Shown: one piece after another, positions 1-9,134 of the stretch
How positions within the stretch are numbered: position 1 is the stretch's first letter
Layout of the letters: each line of letters opens with the position of its first letter
Position numbers and translations under genes: made by a program
Assembly (NCBI GenBank): GCA_005887895.1
Contig: VBPC01000276.1
Span: forward strand, 1 to 41,250
DNA from: Candidatus Rokuibacteriota bacterium
GTDB lineage: Bacteria > Methylomirabilota > Methylomirabilia > Rokubacteriales > CSP1-6
Reading direction: 5' to 3'
DNA: 41,250 bases
The notes under the pieces: generated by a model
Seen by the model: only the letters and a program-made list of their open reading frames with translations
What the model was told of the DNA's origin: nothing
Databases searched by the model: none

Positions 1-1
1 G

Positions 2-1363
2 GCCGGCGCGCCGGTGGTCGTGGTGATGCAGGGGCGCGCGCCGCTCGGGGTCGTGCGACGGTCGATCGCACCGGCCGTCGTGTCGATGCGACCCCGCCTG
101 GAGCGCTGGCTCGACGCCGAGAGTCTGGCACTGCTCGCCACCGTCGGCCGCCTGGCCGAGGCGCACGGCGCCCGTGCCTACGCCGTCGGCGGCGTCGTCC
201 GCGACGCGTGGCTGGAGCGGGCGCGCGTGCCCCGTGACCTCGACGTCGTGGTCGAGGGCGACGCGCTGATCGTCGCGCGCGCGCTGGCGGAGGCGGTGCG
301 CGGCACGCTGATCGAGCACGCGCGCTTCCTCACCGCCTCGGTGGCGCTGCACGACGGGCGCAGCGTCGACGTGGTCACCGCGCGCTCCGAGCGCTACGGG
401 GGCGGCGGCTCCCTGCCGCGGGTCATGCCGGCGGGCATCGGCGAGGATCTGCGCCGTCGCGATTTCGCGGTCAATGCCATGGCCGTGGAGCTGGCCTCGG
501 GCAGCTTCGACCTGCTCGACCCGCTCGGCGGGCGCGACGATGTCGACCGGCGGCGGCTGCGGGTCCTGCACCCGCTCTCCTTCGTCGAGGATCCCACGCG
601 GATCTTCCGTGCGGCGCGCTACGCGGCTCGGCTCGGGTTCGCGCTCGACGCGTGGAGCGCCCGCTGTCGGGCGCTCGCACTGGAGCTGGCGCCGTACGGT
701 GAGCTGTCACCGGCGCGCCTGGTCGCCGAGCTCGAGCTGATCCTGGCCGACGCCGAGCCCGCCAGCGCGCTGGCCGGGCTCGCCCGGGCCGGCGCCTTCC
801 GGCTGCTGGATCCACGCTACCGGGCGACGCGCTCCGGCATCGCGCGCCTCGCGGGGGTGCCCGCGACGCTCGCGTGGGCCCAGAGCCAGGGCCTTGCCGT
901 GGAGGGCGTCGAGCTGATCGCGACGGCCTTGACCGCGGAGGCGCCGCGGGAGTTCGCCGGCGCGATGGTCCGCCGGCTGGGCCTCACGGGCGCGCCGCTG
1001 GACCGCGTGCGCGAGGCGCTCGAGCGCGCCCCGGCGCTCCGCGAGCGCCTGCGGGCAGCCGGGCCGACGAGCGAGGCCGCTCGGGCCGTGCGCGAGGCCG
1101 GCCCGACGGCGCTCGCCTGGCTGGACCTGACCTCCGGCGCCCCGACGCGCGCGGCGGTCGAGCGGCTGCTGGCGCAGGTCGGCCGGGCGCGGCCCGAGCT
1201 CGGCGGGGACGCCGTCATCGCGCTGGGCGTCGCGAAGGGACCGAACGTCGCCCGCGTGCTGGGCGCCCTGCGCGATGCCCGACTGGACGGCAAAATCCGC
1301 GATCGTCAGGGCGAAATCGACTACGTTAGAGGATGGCTCCAGCACGGGGAAAGGGAGGGATGA
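2..1363 (+). CDS. tRNA nucleotidyltransferase / poly(A) polymerase family protein (5' partial)
   Basis: This is a class II nucleotidyltransferase of the CCA-adding / A-adding / poly(A) polymerase family, which acts on tRNA 3' ends in the cytoplasm. The head domain shows [12 protein letters not shown], the metal-binding [10 protein letters not shown], a second acidic strand [10 protein letters not shown], and the [13 protein letters not shown] and [21 protein letters not shown] motifs. A helical, Ala/Arg-rich C-terminal half follows. The frame is open to the window edge. The GTG at 14 and the ATG at 86 are possible starts, but neither has a Shine-Dalgarno sequence. The residues before the head domain ([10 protein letters not shown]) resemble the end of a CBS domain, so the true protein may be the longer DHH-CBS-nucleotidyltransferase fusion known as the A-adding type; that is inference. 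The stop at 1361-1363 lies one base before the pyrG start. CCA-adding and A-adding activity cannot be separated from sequence alone. Confidence 0.85.
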   Translation, partial: AGAPVVVVMQGRAPLGVVRRSIAPAVVSMRPRLERWLDAESLALLATVGRLAEAHGARAYAVGGVVRDAWLERARVPRDLDVVVEGDALIVARALAEAVRGTLIEHARFLTASVALHDGRSVDVVTARSERYGGGGSLPRVMPAGIGEDLRRRDFAVNAMAVELASGSFDLLDPLGGRDDVDRRRLRVLHPLSFVEDPTRIFRAARYAARLGFALDAWSARCRALALELAPYGELSPARLVAELELILADAEPASALAGLARAGAFRLLDPRYRATRSGIARLAGVPATLAWAQSQGLAVEGVELIATALTAEAPREFAGAMVRRLGLTGAPLDRVREALERAPALRERLRAAGPTSEAARAVREAGPTALAWLDLTSGAPTRAAVERLLAQVGRARPELGGDAVIALGVAKGPNVARVLGALRDARLDGKIRDRQGEIDYVRGWLQHGEREG

Positions 1364-1367
1364 CTTG
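1353..1367 (+). promoter_or_regulatory. Ribosome binding site deciding the TTG start of pyrG
   Basis: The purine run GGGAGGG at 1353-1359 ends five bases before TTG at 1365. It spans the end of the preceding gene, whose TGA is at 1361-1363. It supports initiation at the rare TTG rather than at any upstream ATG. Confidence 0.7.
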
Positions 1368-2969
1368 GGCCCGAAATTCATCTTCGTGACCGGCGGTGTC
1401 GTCTCCTCGCTGGGCAAGGGCCTGGCGGCGGCCTCGCTCGGCGCGCTCCTCGAGGCGCGCGGCTACCGCGTGTCCCTGCAGAAGATGGACCCGTACATCA
1501 ACGTCGACGCTGGGACGATGAGCCCCTACCAGCACGGCGAGGTCTTCGTCACCGACGACGGGGGTGAGACGGACCTCGACCTCGGCCACTACGAACGATT
1601 CACCTCGGCCCGGGTGACGCGCGATCACAACATCACCACCGGCAAGGTGTATTTCTCGGTCATCCAGAAGGAGCGTCGGGGAGATTACCTGGGCCGGACC
1701 GTGCAGGTCATCCCCCACATCACCGACGAGATCAAGGCCTCGATCCGCAAGGTGGCGCGCGACACCGACATCGTCATCGTCGAGGTCGGCGGCACCGTCG
1801 GTGACATCGAGGGGCTGCCGTTCCTGGAGGCGATCCGCCAGCTCAAGAAGGACCTCGGCAAGGACAACGTGCTGTACGTCCACCTCACCCTGGTGCCCTT
1901 CATGCAGGCGGCCGCCGAGCTCAAGACCAAGGCCACCCAGCACTCGGTCAAGGAGTTGCGAGCGATCGGCATCCAGCCCGACATTCTGCTGTGCCGGACC
2001 GACCGCTACCTGCCGCCGGGGATCAAGTCCAAGATCGCGCTGTTCTGCGACGTCGAGGAGGAGGCGGTCATCACCGCCAAGGACGTCGAGACCGTGTACG
2101 AGGTCCCGCTGGTGTTCCACCGCGAGGGCCTCGACGAGATCGTGCTCAAGCTGCTGACCCTGGAGGCCCGGCCGATCGATCTCTCGCGGTGGGAGGACGT
2201 CGTGCGGCGGGTGAAGTCGCCGCGCACGGCGGCGCGCGTCGCGGTGGTCGGCAAGTACGTCGAGCTGAAGGACTCGTACAAGAGCCTCATCGAGGCGCTG
2301 ACGCACGGCGGCATCGCCAACGACGCGCACGTGGACGTGGCCTGGGTGGACGCCGAGCACATCGAGCGCGACGGCGCCGCCGCGCACTTCGGCGACGTGC
2401 ACGGCATCCTGGTGCCGGGCGGGTTCGGGGATCGCGGCATCGAGGGCAAGATCGAGGCGGTGCGCCACGCGCGCGAGCACGGCATCCCGTACTTCGGGAT
2501 CTGCCTCGGCATGCAGTGCGCGGTGATCGAGTATGCCCGCAACGTCTGCGGCCTCGCCGGCGCGAACTCCTCGGAGTTCGTGCCGGCCGCGCCGCACCTG
2601 GTGGTCGACCTGCTGCCCGAGCAGCGCCGGCTGGCCGACAAGGGCGGGACCATGCGGCTCGGGCTCTATCCGATCCTGCTCTCGGAGGGCACCCGGGCCT
2701 CGCGCCTGTACGGGCAGGGGATCATCGAGGAGCGCCACCGGCACCGCTACGAGGTCAACAACGACTACCTGCCCAAGCTCGAGAAGAACGGCCTGCGGGT
2801 GTCCGGGCTGTGGGCCGAGAAGCAGCTGGTCGAGATCATCGAGCTGGCCGAGCATCCCTACTTCGTGGCGAGTCAGTTCCATCCCGAGTTCCGCTCGCGG
2901 CCGTGGGATCCTCATCCGCTGTTCGCCGGCTTCATCAGCGCCGCCCTCGAGCACGCCGCCGCCACATGA
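1365..2969 (+). CDS. pyrG: CTP synthase
   Basis: CTP synthase converts UTP to CTP with ATP and glutamine. It has 534 residues, the usual size. The N-terminal synthetase domain opens with [15 protein letters not shown] (P-loop) and contains [23 protein letters not shown]. The C-terminal class I glutamine amidotransferase domain carries the nucleophile Cys380 in YFGICLGMQ and the His/Glu pair in SQFHPEF near the C-terminus. I chose the TTG at 1365 because GGGAGGG (1353-1359) sits five bases upstream and because the family motif begins at residue 4; an in-frame ATG at 1275 would lie inside the upstream gene. The stop overlaps the kdsA start by four bases (ATGA). Pairing with kdsA makes sense because CTP is the donor for CMP-Kdo formation. 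Confidence 0.97.
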   Translation: MGPKFIFVTGGVVSSLGKGLAAASLGALLEARGYRVSLQKMDPYINVDAGTMSPYQHGEVFVTDDGGETDLDLGHYERFTSARVTRDHNITTGKVYFSVIQKERRGDYLGRTVQVIPHITDEIKASIRKVARDTDIVIVEVGGTVGDIEGLPFLEAIRQLKKDLGKDNVLYVHLTLVPFMQAAAELKTKATQHSVKELRAIGIQPDILLCRTDRYLPPGIKSKIALFCDVEEEAVITAKDVETVYEVPLVFHREGLDEIVLKLLTLEARPIDLSRWEDVVRRVKSPRTAARVAVVGKYVELKDSYKSLIEALTHGGIANDAHVDVAWVDAEHIERDGAAAHFGDVHGILVPGGFGDRGIEGKIEAVRHAREHGIPYFGICLGMQCAVIEYARNVCGLAGANSSEFVPAAPHLVVDLLPEQRRLADKGGTMRLGLYPILLSEGTRASRLYGQGIIEERHRHRYEVNNDYLPKLEKNGLRVSGLWAEKQLVEIIELAEHPYFVASQFHPEFRSRPWDPHPLFAGFISAALEHAAAT

Positions 2970-3811
2970 CGCGGGAGGTCGCGATCTCGCGCACCGTCAC
3001 GATCGGCGGCCGGCGGCCGCTGACGCTCATCGGCGGCCCCTGCGCGATCGAGAACGAGAAGCACGCGCTCATGACCGCCGAGCGGCTGGCCGGCATCGCC
3101 GCGGAGCGGCGGGTGCCCTTCGTCTACAAGTCGTCCTACGACAAGGCCAACCGCTCCGCGGTGCGCAGCTACCGTGGCCCCGGCCTCGTCGAGGGGCTGC
3201 GGATCTTGAAGAAGGTCCGCGAGCAGGTGGGCGTGCCGGTCCTGTCCGACATTCACCAGGTGAGCGAGGTGGCGCCGGCGGCCGAGGTGCTCGACGTCCT
3301 GCAGATCCCGGCCTTTCTCTGCCGCCAGACCGATCTGGTGCTCGCGGCCGCCGCGACCGGCAAGCCGGTGAACGTCAAGAAGGGCCAGTTCATGGCGCCG
3401 GCCGACATGAAGAACGTCGTCGACAAGGTCGTCTCCACCGGCAATCACACGCTGCTGCTCACCGAGCGGGGCGCCTCCTTCGGCTACAACAACCTCGTGG
3501 TCGACCTGCGCGGCCTCGAGATCATGCGCGAGCTCGGCTATCCGGTCGTGTTCGACGCCACCCACTCGGTCCAGCTGCCGGGTGGCGCCGGCGACCGCTC
3601 GGGCGGCGAGCGGCGCTACGTCCAGGGCCTGGCGCGGGCGGCGGTGGCATTCGGGGTGGACGCGCTGTTCATGGAGATGCACGAGGATCCCGATCGCACG
3701 ATGGCCGACGGCCGGCCCCTCTCCGACGGCCCCAACATGCTGCGCATCGACGACCTGCCCCGCCTCCTCGATCAGCTGCTGGCGATCCGGGCGGGGCTGG
3801 GCGACATATGA
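2966..3811 (+). CDS. kdsA: 3-deoxy-8-phosphooctulonate (Kdo-8-P) synthase
   Basis: KdsA condenses arabinose 5-phosphate with phosphoenolpyruvate to Kdo-8-phosphate, the committed step of Kdo synthesis for lipid A-core. The 281-residue TIM-barrel shows [60 protein letters not shown] and VFDATHSVQ, all family hallmarks. Cys26 in GGPCAIE is the residue that marks the metal-dependent class (as in Aquifex); the E. coli metal-independent enzyme has Asn there. The start ATG at 2966 overlaps the pyrG stop, and the stop overlaps the kdsD start (ATATGA), so the three genes look translationally coupled. Confidence 0.97.
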   Translation: MTREVAISRTVTIGGRRPLTLIGGPCAIENEKHALMTAERLAGIAAERRVPFVYKSSYDKANRSAVRSYRGPGLVEGLRILKKVREQVGVPVLSDIHQVSEVAPAAEVLDVLQIPAFLCRQTDLVLAAAATGKPVNVKKGQFMAPADMKNVVDKVVSTGNHTLLLTERGASFGYNNLVVDLRGLEIMRELGYPVVFDATHSVQLPGGAGDRSGGERRYVQGLARAAVAFGVDALFMEMHEDPDRTMADGRPLSDGPNMLRIDDLPRLLDQLLAIRAGLGDI

Positions 3812-4785
3812 GCCAGACGTCCCGCCGCGATTGGCGCCGCTCGGCCGAGCGCGTGCTCCGCATCGAGGCCGAGGCGATTCTCGGGGTGATCCCCAAGCTC
3901 GACCACCGGTTCGAGCGCGCGGTGGAGGTGCTCCACGGTTGCGCGGGCCGCGTCATCGTCACCGGCATGGGCAAGTCCGGCCTCGTCGGGCGCAAGATCG
4001 CCGCCACGCTCGCCTCGACCGGTACCCCCGCGTTCTTTCTGCACCCGGCCGAGGGCGTCCACGGCGACATCGGCATGGTGGCGCGGGGCGACGTCGTGCT
4101 GGCCTTGTCGAACTCCGGGGAGACGGACGAGATGCTCGCGATCCTGCCGCCGCTCAAGCGCCTCGGGGTGCCGATCATCCTCCTGACCGGCCACCCGAAG
4201 TCGACGCTGGCGCGGCAGTCCGAGGTCGTCCTCGACGTCAGCGTCACCGAGGAGGCATGCCCGATGAACCTGGCGCCGACGTCCTCGACGACGGCCGCGC
4301 TGGCCATGGGTGACGCGCTCGCGATGGTCCTGCTGGACCTGCGCGGTCTGCGGCCCGAAGACTACGCGGCGCTGCACCCGCGGGGGACGCTCGGCTGGCG
4401 CGCACTGTTCCGCGTCGGGGACCTGATGCACACCGGCGCGGCCATGCCGTCGGTCGGCGAGCGGGCGCCCCTCGGCGAGGCGGTGCAGGAGATGACGCGC
4501 ACCCGGCTCGGCATGACGACCGTCATCGATGCCGACGGCGGACTGGTGGGCGTGATCACCGACGGCGACCTCCGTCGCCTGCACCTGCAACCCGGGCCGT
4601 TCGACCAGCTGCGGGCCGGTGACGTCGCCACCCGCACCCCGAAGACGATCGGGGCCGACGACCTCGCGGCGAAGGCGCTGGAAATGATGGAGGGAACGAT
4701 CACGAGCCTGGTCGTCGTCGACGAGGGCCAGCGTCCGCGCGGCGTCATCCACATGCACGACATCCTGCGCGCCAAGATCGTCTAG
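3808..4785 (+). CDS. kdsD: Arabinose-5-phosphate isomerase (KpsF/GutQ family)
   Basis: This enzyme interconverts ribulose 5-phosphate and arabinose 5-phosphate, supplying KdsA. The protein has 325 residues. The N-terminal SIS domain (about 35-180) contains [42 protein letters not shown] and [18 protein letters not shown], and is followed by HPRGTLGWR. Two CBS domains occupy about 205-325 ([28 protein letters not shown]). The start ATG overlaps the kdsA stop by four bases. Downstream there is a 78-base gap with a weak terminator-like hairpin before lptC, where many genomes carry kdsC; no Kdo-8-P phosphatase is present here. Confidence 0.95.
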   Translation: MSQTSRRDWRRSAERVLRIEAEAILGVIPKLDHRFERAVEVLHGCAGRVIVTGMGKSGLVGRKIAATLASTGTPAFFLHPAEGVHGDIGMVARGDVVLALSNSGETDEMLAILPPLKRLGVPIILLTGHPKSTLARQSEVVLDVSVTEEACPMNLAPTSSTTAALAMGDALAMVLLDLRGLRPEDYAALHPRGTLGWRALFRVGDLMHTGAAMPSVGERAPLGEAVQEMTRTRLGMTTVIDADGGLVGVITDGDLRRLHLQPGPFDQLRAGDVATRTPKTIGADDLAAKALEMMEGTITSLVVVDEGQRPRGVIHMHDILRAKIV

Positions 4786-4790
4786 CGGTC

Positions 4791-4808
4791 ACCGCGCCAG
4801 CGGTTTTC
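4791..4808 (+). terminator. Weak hairpin with T-run after kdsD
   Basis: ACCGC (4791-4795), loop GCCA, GCGGT (4800-4804), with the T-run TTTT at 4804-4807. The stem is only five base pairs, so at best it attenuates transcription between the Kdo genes and the lpt genes. Confidence 0.3.
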
Positions 4809-4810
4809 GC

Positions 4811-4839
4811 TTCGCCCTGCTGGGGCCTCGTGATAGGCT
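4811..4839 (+). promoter_or_regulatory. Possible promoter of lptC
   Basis: TTCGCC (4811-4816), a 17-base spacer and TAGGCT (4834-4839) preceded by TGA give a weak extended -10 promoter. It lies in the only AT-richer stretch of the 78-base kdsD-lptC gap and would start transcripts about 18 bases before lptC. The -35 match is poor (3 of 6). Confidence 0.3.
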
Positions 4840-4863
4840 GGTATCAAATTTGCACTGCGTCGA

Positions 4864-5415
4864 ATGCATACCTTAGCTCGCGTCATCCTGGCGGTCGTTG
4901 CGGTGTTCGTGATCGTGGTCACCGCGACGCTCGTGATCAAGAGCCGCTCGGCCCGCGTCGAGTCGCTCGGCCCGTCCCCTGCCAGCGCCGACTTGCAGAT
5001 CAAGCAGGTGGATCTCGAGGAAGAGGCCCAGGGCGTTCGCTGGCGGCTGAAGGCCGACCAGGCACTGATGTACGACGAGGCCGGCGTCACCAAGCTCCAG
5101 AAGGTCAACGCCAACGTCTACCAGCGCGACCGCACGTGGACGATCGTGGGCGACGAGGGTGAGCTGGACCGCAAGACCAACAACGTCGAGCTCCGGCGGA
5201 ACGTCGTCGTCACCTCCGACGACGGCTTGCGGCTGGAAACCTCGGTGCTGCGCTGGGAGGCCGAGCGCAAGCGGCTCTGGACCGACGCCCCGGTCGTCCT
5301 CTCGAAGAACGGCTCGGTGGTCCGCGGGACGGCGCTGAACGTGCTGATGGCCGACGAGGCGACCACGGTGGGCGGCCGCGTCCGCGCGACGTTCGTCACG
5401 AGCCGGGCGCGGTGA
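4864..5415 (+). CDS. lptC: LPS export ABC transporter periplasmic protein LptC
   Basis: LptC is the bitopic inner-membrane protein that receives LPS from LptB2FG and passes it to LptA. The 183-residue product has one N-terminal membrane helix (about residues 5-25) and a periplasmic beta-jellyroll with repeats such as LKADQALMYDEAG and ELDRKTNNVELRRNVVVTSDDGL, typical of the LptC/OstA fold. Sequence conservation in this family is low, so the call also rests on position directly before lptA and lptB. The ATG at 4864 has no strong Shine-Dalgarno. The stop overlaps the lptA start (GTGA). Confidence 0.88.
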   Translation: MHTLARVILAVVAVFVIVVTATLVIKSRSARVESLGPSPASADLQIKQVDLEEEAQGVRWRLKADQALMYDEAGVTKLQKVNANVYQRDRTWTIVGDEGELDRKTNNVELRRNVVVTSDDGLRLETSVLRWEAERKRLWTDAPVVLSKNGSVVRGTALNVLMADEATTVGGRVRATFVTSRAR

Positions 5416-6029
5416 GGCGCAGCGTGGCGGCCTTGACCCTCGCGGGGATGGCGGTGGCGGCGGCAGCGGCGGCCCAGCCGCGAGCCGCGGCGCCGCCGCC
5501 GAAAGCCGACAAGCCCGCCCCGGCCGCGCCGGCCGCCCCGGCCCCCGTCGCCAAGGGCCCGAACGGCGGCAAGAGCCAGCCGGTCACGGTGGACTCCGAC
5601 AAGATGGAGCGGTTCGGCAAGGAGAGCCTGGTCATCTTCACCGGCAACGTCGTCGCTCGCCAGAACAACAACGTCCAGTACGCGGACCGCATGGAGGTCT
5701 ACCTCGACGAGAAGGGCGACCGGGTCCTGCGCACGGTGTCGACCGGCAACGTGCGCATCGTCACCAGCGATTGCCGGACGGGCACCGCCCGGCGCGCCGA
5801 GTACTACGACCTCGAGCAACGCGTGGTGCTGATCGGCAACGCCCGCGTGTGGCAGGAGGACAACGTGGTCAGCGGCGACACGATCACCATCTACATCTCG
5901 CAGGACCGGGCCATCGCCCAGAGCAGCAAGGGAGAGCGCGTGAAGACCGTCATCTATCCGCGCGACGACAACGCGGGCGCGGCCGGCGCGACCGCCAAGG
6001 CGGCGCCCGCCACCGCGTGCGTAAACTGA
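5412..6029 (+). CDS. lptA: LPS transport periplasmic protein LptA
   Basis: LptA forms the periplasmic bridge that carries LPS from LptC to LptD. The 205-residue protein has a short signal peptide (residues 1 to about 21, an Ala-rich hydrophobic core). A Pro/Ala/Lys-rich linker (about 22-55) follows, then an OstA-like domain with [32 protein letters not shown] and [20 protein letters not shown]. The repeated G-N-V/A beta-strand pattern fits the beta-jellyroll. GTG at 5412 overlaps the lptC stop by four bases, and lptB starts four bases after this stop. The low-complexity linker is longer than in E. coli LptA. Confidence 0.9.
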   Translation: MRRSVAALTLAGMAVAAAAAAQPRAAAPPPKADKPAPAAPAAPAPVAKGPNGGKSQPVTVDSDKMERFGKESLVIFTGNVVARQNNNVQYADRMEVYLDEKGDRVLRTVSTGNVRIVTSDCRTGTARRAEYYDLEQRVVLIGNARVWQEDNVVSGDTITIYISQDRAIAQSSKGERVKTVIYPRDDNAGAAGATAKAAPATACVN

Positions 6030-6033
6030 CGGC

Positions 6034-6756
6034 ATGGAAGGCCTGGTCGCCCAGGGACTGCAGAAGTGGTTCAAGCACCGCAAGGTCGTCGACAACGTCT
6101 CGCTGGACATCCAGCGCGGCGAGGTCGTGGGCCTGCTGGGACCGAACGGCGCCGGCAAGACGACGTCGTTCTACATGATGGTCGGCTTGCTGCCGACGGA
6201 GGGCGGACGTATCTTTTTGGAAGGACAAGAGATCACGTCGCGCCCCATGTACCAGCGCTGTCGCATGGGCGTGGGCTATCTGCCGCAGGAATCGTCGGTC
6301 TTCCGGAAATTGACGGTGGAGGAAAATCTCCTGGCGATCCTCGAGACGCTCGACCTCAGCGCCGCCGAGCGCCGGCAGCGGGCCGGCGAGCTGCTCGGCG
6401 AGCTCGACCTGACCGCGCTGGCGCCCTACCCCGCCTACACGCTGTCGGGCGGGGAACGGCGGCGGCTGGAGATCACGCGGGCGCTGGTCACCGGGCCCCA
6501 GTACCTGCTGCTGGACGAGCCCTTCACCGGCATCGATCCGATCGCGATCGCCGACATCCAGGAGATCATCGCGCGATTGCGCGACCGCGGAATCGGCATC
6601 CTGATCACCGACCACAACGTCCGCGAAACGCTCGCGATCACCGATCGAGCCTACATCCTCTACGACGGCAAGATCCTCGTCTCGGGGACGGCCAGCGAGA
6701 TTGCCAACAATCCGATCGCCCGGGAGATCTATCTCGGGGAGAAGTTCGCCCTCTAG
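6034..6756 (+). CDS. lptB: LPS export ABC transporter ATP-binding protein LptB
   Basis: LptB is the cytoplasmic ATPase of the LptB2FG(C) extractor. The 240-residue protein has Walker [10 protein letters not shown] (36-44), Q-loop region [19 protein letters not shown], signature [15 protein letters not shown], Walker [14 protein letters not shown] and the H-loop [10 protein letters not shown], all in LptB-specific form. It sits directly after lptA and before rpoN, the conserved order in many Proteobacteria. Its membrane partner is encoded about 11 kb downstream on the other strand as an LptF-LptG fusion. Confidence 0.97.
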   Translation: MEGLVAQGLQKWFKHRKVVDNVSLDIQRGEVVGLLGPNGAGKTTSFYMMVGLLPTEGGRIFLEGQEITSRPMYQRCRMGVGYLPQESSVFRKLTVEENLLAILETLDLSAAERRQRAGELLGELDLTALAPYPAYTLSGGERRRLEITRALVTGPQYLLLDEPFTGIDPIAIADIQEIIARLRDRGIGILITDHNVRETLAITDRAYILYDGKILVSGTASEIANNPIAREIYLGEKFAL

Positions 6757-6781
6757 GGCGTACGGGGAACGAGACGTAGCC

Positions 6782-8239
6782 ATGGCCATGGAAGCGCGCC
6801 TCTCGCTACGGCAGAGCCAGCGGGTCGTCATGACGCCGCTGCTGCAGCAGGCCATCCAGCTGCTGCAGCTCTCCACGCTCGAGCTGCAGGAAGTCGTGCA
6901 GAAGGAGCTGCTGGAGAATCCGCTGCTGGAGGAAGTCGCCCCCGAGACGGACAATGCTCCCGAGGCGGCCGCCACCCCGGAGGCGCCGACCGCGCCGTCC
7001 CCGGCCGAGCCGCCGCCGGTCGACGCCGCCTCCTCCACCACCGAGCGCCAGACCGACGACCTGCCGTTCGACCTGACCGCGGTCATGTTCGACGACAACG
7101 AGGAGCGCTCCCTGGTCGCCCAGGAGGACCGCGAGGAGCTGCCGTTCGAGAACATCGTGCGCTCCATCAACTCGCTCACCGACCACCTCGACGAGCAGCT
7201 GCGCTTCGCCACCGAGGATCCGCTGGTGCGCCGCATCGGCAACGAGATCATCGGCAATCTCGACGAGGACGGCTACCTCCGGGCGGAGGTGGCCGAGATC
7301 GCCCAGCGCTGTGAGACGACGGTGGACGAGGTCGAGAAGGTCCTGACGCTGGTGCAGGGGTTCGACCCGCCGGGGGTGGCCGCCCGCTCGATCCAGGAGT
7401 GCCTCCTGATCCAGCTCAAGAGCGATCCCAACCCGGACCCGGTCTCGGTGGAGATCGTGCAGGACCACTTCGACGAGCTGAGCCGCCGCCGCTATCCGGA
7501 GATCGCCCGCGCGCTGAAGCTGCCGCTCGATCGCGTGATGGAATCGGTCGAGGAGATCATGGGCCTCGAGCCCAAGCCCGGCCGGCGCTTCGGGGGCGGG
7601 GACTCGCGCTACATCGTGCCGGACGTGGTCGTGCACAAGATGGGCAACGAGTACGTGGTCGTCCTCAACGAGGACGGCATTCCACGCCTGCGCGTGAACT
7701 CGCTCTACCGCTCGCTGCTGCGCAACTCCGGCGACGACGCGCGGGCCTACGTCGAGCAGAAGCTGCGCTCGGCGGTGTGGCTCATCAAGTCGGTGGACCA
7801 GCGCCAGCGCACGCTGCGCAAGGTCACCCAGTCGATCGTGAAGTTCCAGCGCGACTTCCTCGACAAGGGCCTGCCGTATCTCCGTCCGCTGTCGCTGCGC
7901 GACGTCGGCGAGGACATCGGCATGCACGAGTCGACCATCAGCCGGGTCACGACCAACAAATACGTCGAGACCCCCCAGGGACTGTTCGAGCTCAAGTTCT
8001 TCTTCCACAGCGGGATCGCCTCCGGCGACGGCGAGATGGTGTCGTCGGTCTCCGTGAAGAAGATGATCCAGGACCTGCTGGCCAACGAGGATCCCGCCAA
8101 GCCGCTCAGCGACCAGGAGGTGGCCCAGATCCTCAAGGGCCGCGGCCTGACCATCGCCCGGCGGACGGTCGCCAAGTACCGCGAGGAGCTGGGCATCCTG
8201 CCGTCGCATCAGCGACGGCTGGCGCCGAAGCGTCGGTAA
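6782..8239 (+). CDS. rpoN: RNA polymerase sigma-54 factor
   Basis: RpoN directs RNA polymerase to -24/-12 promoters that need AAA+ activators. The protein has 485 residues. The Gln/Leu-rich region I (SQRVVMTPLLQQAIQLLQL, then LENPLLEE) binds activators. An acidic Pro/Ala-rich region II (about 55-115) follows, then the core-binding domain. The C-terminal part includes a helix-turn-helix (EDIGMHESTISRVTTNKYV) and the RpoN box ARRTVAKYRE (459-468), which contacts the -24 element. ATG at 6782 was chosen; ATG at 6788 is an alternative. rapZ follows 23 bases later with no hpf gene between, unlike in many relatives. Confidence 0.97.
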   Translation: MAMEARLSLRQSQRVVMTPLLQQAIQLLQLSTLELQEVVQKELLENPLLEEVAPETDNAPEAAATPEAPTAPSPAEPPPVDAASSTTERQTDDLPFDLTAVMFDDNEERSLVAQEDREELPFENIVRSINSLTDHLDEQLRFATEDPLVRRIGNEIIGNLDEDGYLRAEVAEIAQRCETTVDEVEKVLTLVQGFDPPGVAARSIQECLLIQLKSDPNPDPVSVEIVQDHFDELSRRRYPEIARALKLPLDRVMESVEEIMGLEPKPGRRFGGGDSRYIVPDVVVHKMGNEYVVVLNEDGIPRLRVNSLYRSLLRNSGDDARAYVEQKLRSAVWLIKSVDQRQRTLRKVTQSIVKFQRDFLDKGLPYLRPLSLRDVGEDIGMHESTISRVTTNKYVETPQGLFELKFFFHSGIASGDGEMVSSVSVKKMIQDLLANEDPAKPLSDQEVAQILKGRGLTIARRTVAKYREELGILPSHQRRLAPKRR

Positions 8240-8262
8240 CCGTCGCCCGTCCGCCTGACGCC

Positions 8263-9132
8263 ATGGCCGAGCCGATCACCTTCGTCGTCATCACCGGCCT
8301 CAGCGGTGCCGGCAAGAGCTATGCGATCAAGTGCTTCGAGGACATGGGCTTCTTCTGCGTCGACAACCTGCCGACGACCCTGATCCCGACCTTCGCCGAC
8401 CTGGTCGCGCGCTCGGCCCAGACGATCGACCGCGTCGCGCTCGGCGTGGACGTCCGCGAGGGGCAGTACCTGACGCACCTGCTCGACACGCTGGCCGAGC
8501 TGCGCAAGCGCGGCCACGGCGTGCAGGTGCTGTTCCTGGAGGCCAGCGAAGAGGCGCTGGTCCGACGCTATCGCGAGTCGCGCCGCCGGCATCCGCTGGC
8601 CCCCGACGGCAACGTGGTGGAGGGCATCCGGGCCGAGCGCAAGGCGCTCTCGACGATGCGCGAGGTGGCCGATCGCATCGTCGACACCTCGGCGCTGACC
8701 GTCCATCAGTTCAAGGACCTCCTGCTCGAAACCTACGTCACCCCCCGCCACCGGCCGGGGCTGTCGGTGTCCCTGGTGTCCTTCGGCTTCAAGCACGGCG
8801 TGCCCTTCGACGCCGACCTCGTCTTCGACGTCCGCTTCCTGCCCAACCCGCACTTCGTCGAGGGGCTGCGGCCGCTCGACGGGCGTGACACCCGCGTGCG
8901 CGAGTTCATCCTCCAGCACGAGGAGAGCCGCGAGCTGCTGCGCCGGCTCCAGGACTTCCTGGGCTTCGTGCTGCCGGCCTACCAGCGCGAGGGCAAGGCC
9001 TACCTGACGGTGGCGATCGGCTGCACGGGCGGGCGGCACCGCTCGGTGGCGCTGGTCGAGGAGCTGAAGACCTTCATGGACCGGCTAGGCCTCGACGCCA
9101 CCGTGGTGCATCGGGACATGGACCGCGAGTAG
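8263..9132 (+). CDS. rapZ: RNase adapter protein RapZ / nucleotide-binding YvcJ family
   Basis: RapZ-family proteins bind nucleotides and, in E. coli, sense glucosamine-6-phosphate and guide an RNase to the small RNA GlmZ; in other phyla the target is unknown. The 289-residue protein has Walker A GLSGAGKS (12-19), FFCVDNLP, the motif GVDVREG, RRRHPLAPDGNVVEGIRAER and SFGFKHGVPFDADLVFDVRFLPNPH. The C-terminal IGCTGGRHRSVALVEEL is the conserved sugar-phosphate-binding motif. Position after rpoN is the usual one. The ATG at 8263 gives the canonical N-terminus. Confidence 0.93.
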   Translation: MAEPITFVVITGLSGAGKSYAIKCFEDMGFFCVDNLPTTLIPTFADLVARSAQTIDRVALGVDVREGQYLTHLLDTLAELRKRGHGVQVLFLEASEEALVRRYRESRRRHPLAPDGNVVEGIRAERKALSTMREVADRIVDTSALTVHQFKDLLLETYVTPRHRPGLSVSLVSFGFKHGVPFDADLVFDVRFLPNPHFVEGLRPLDGRDTRVREFILQHEESRELLRRLQDFLGFVLPAYQREGKAYLTVAIGCTGGRHRSVALVEELKTFMDRLGLDATVVHRDMDRE

Positions 9133-9134
9133 AC

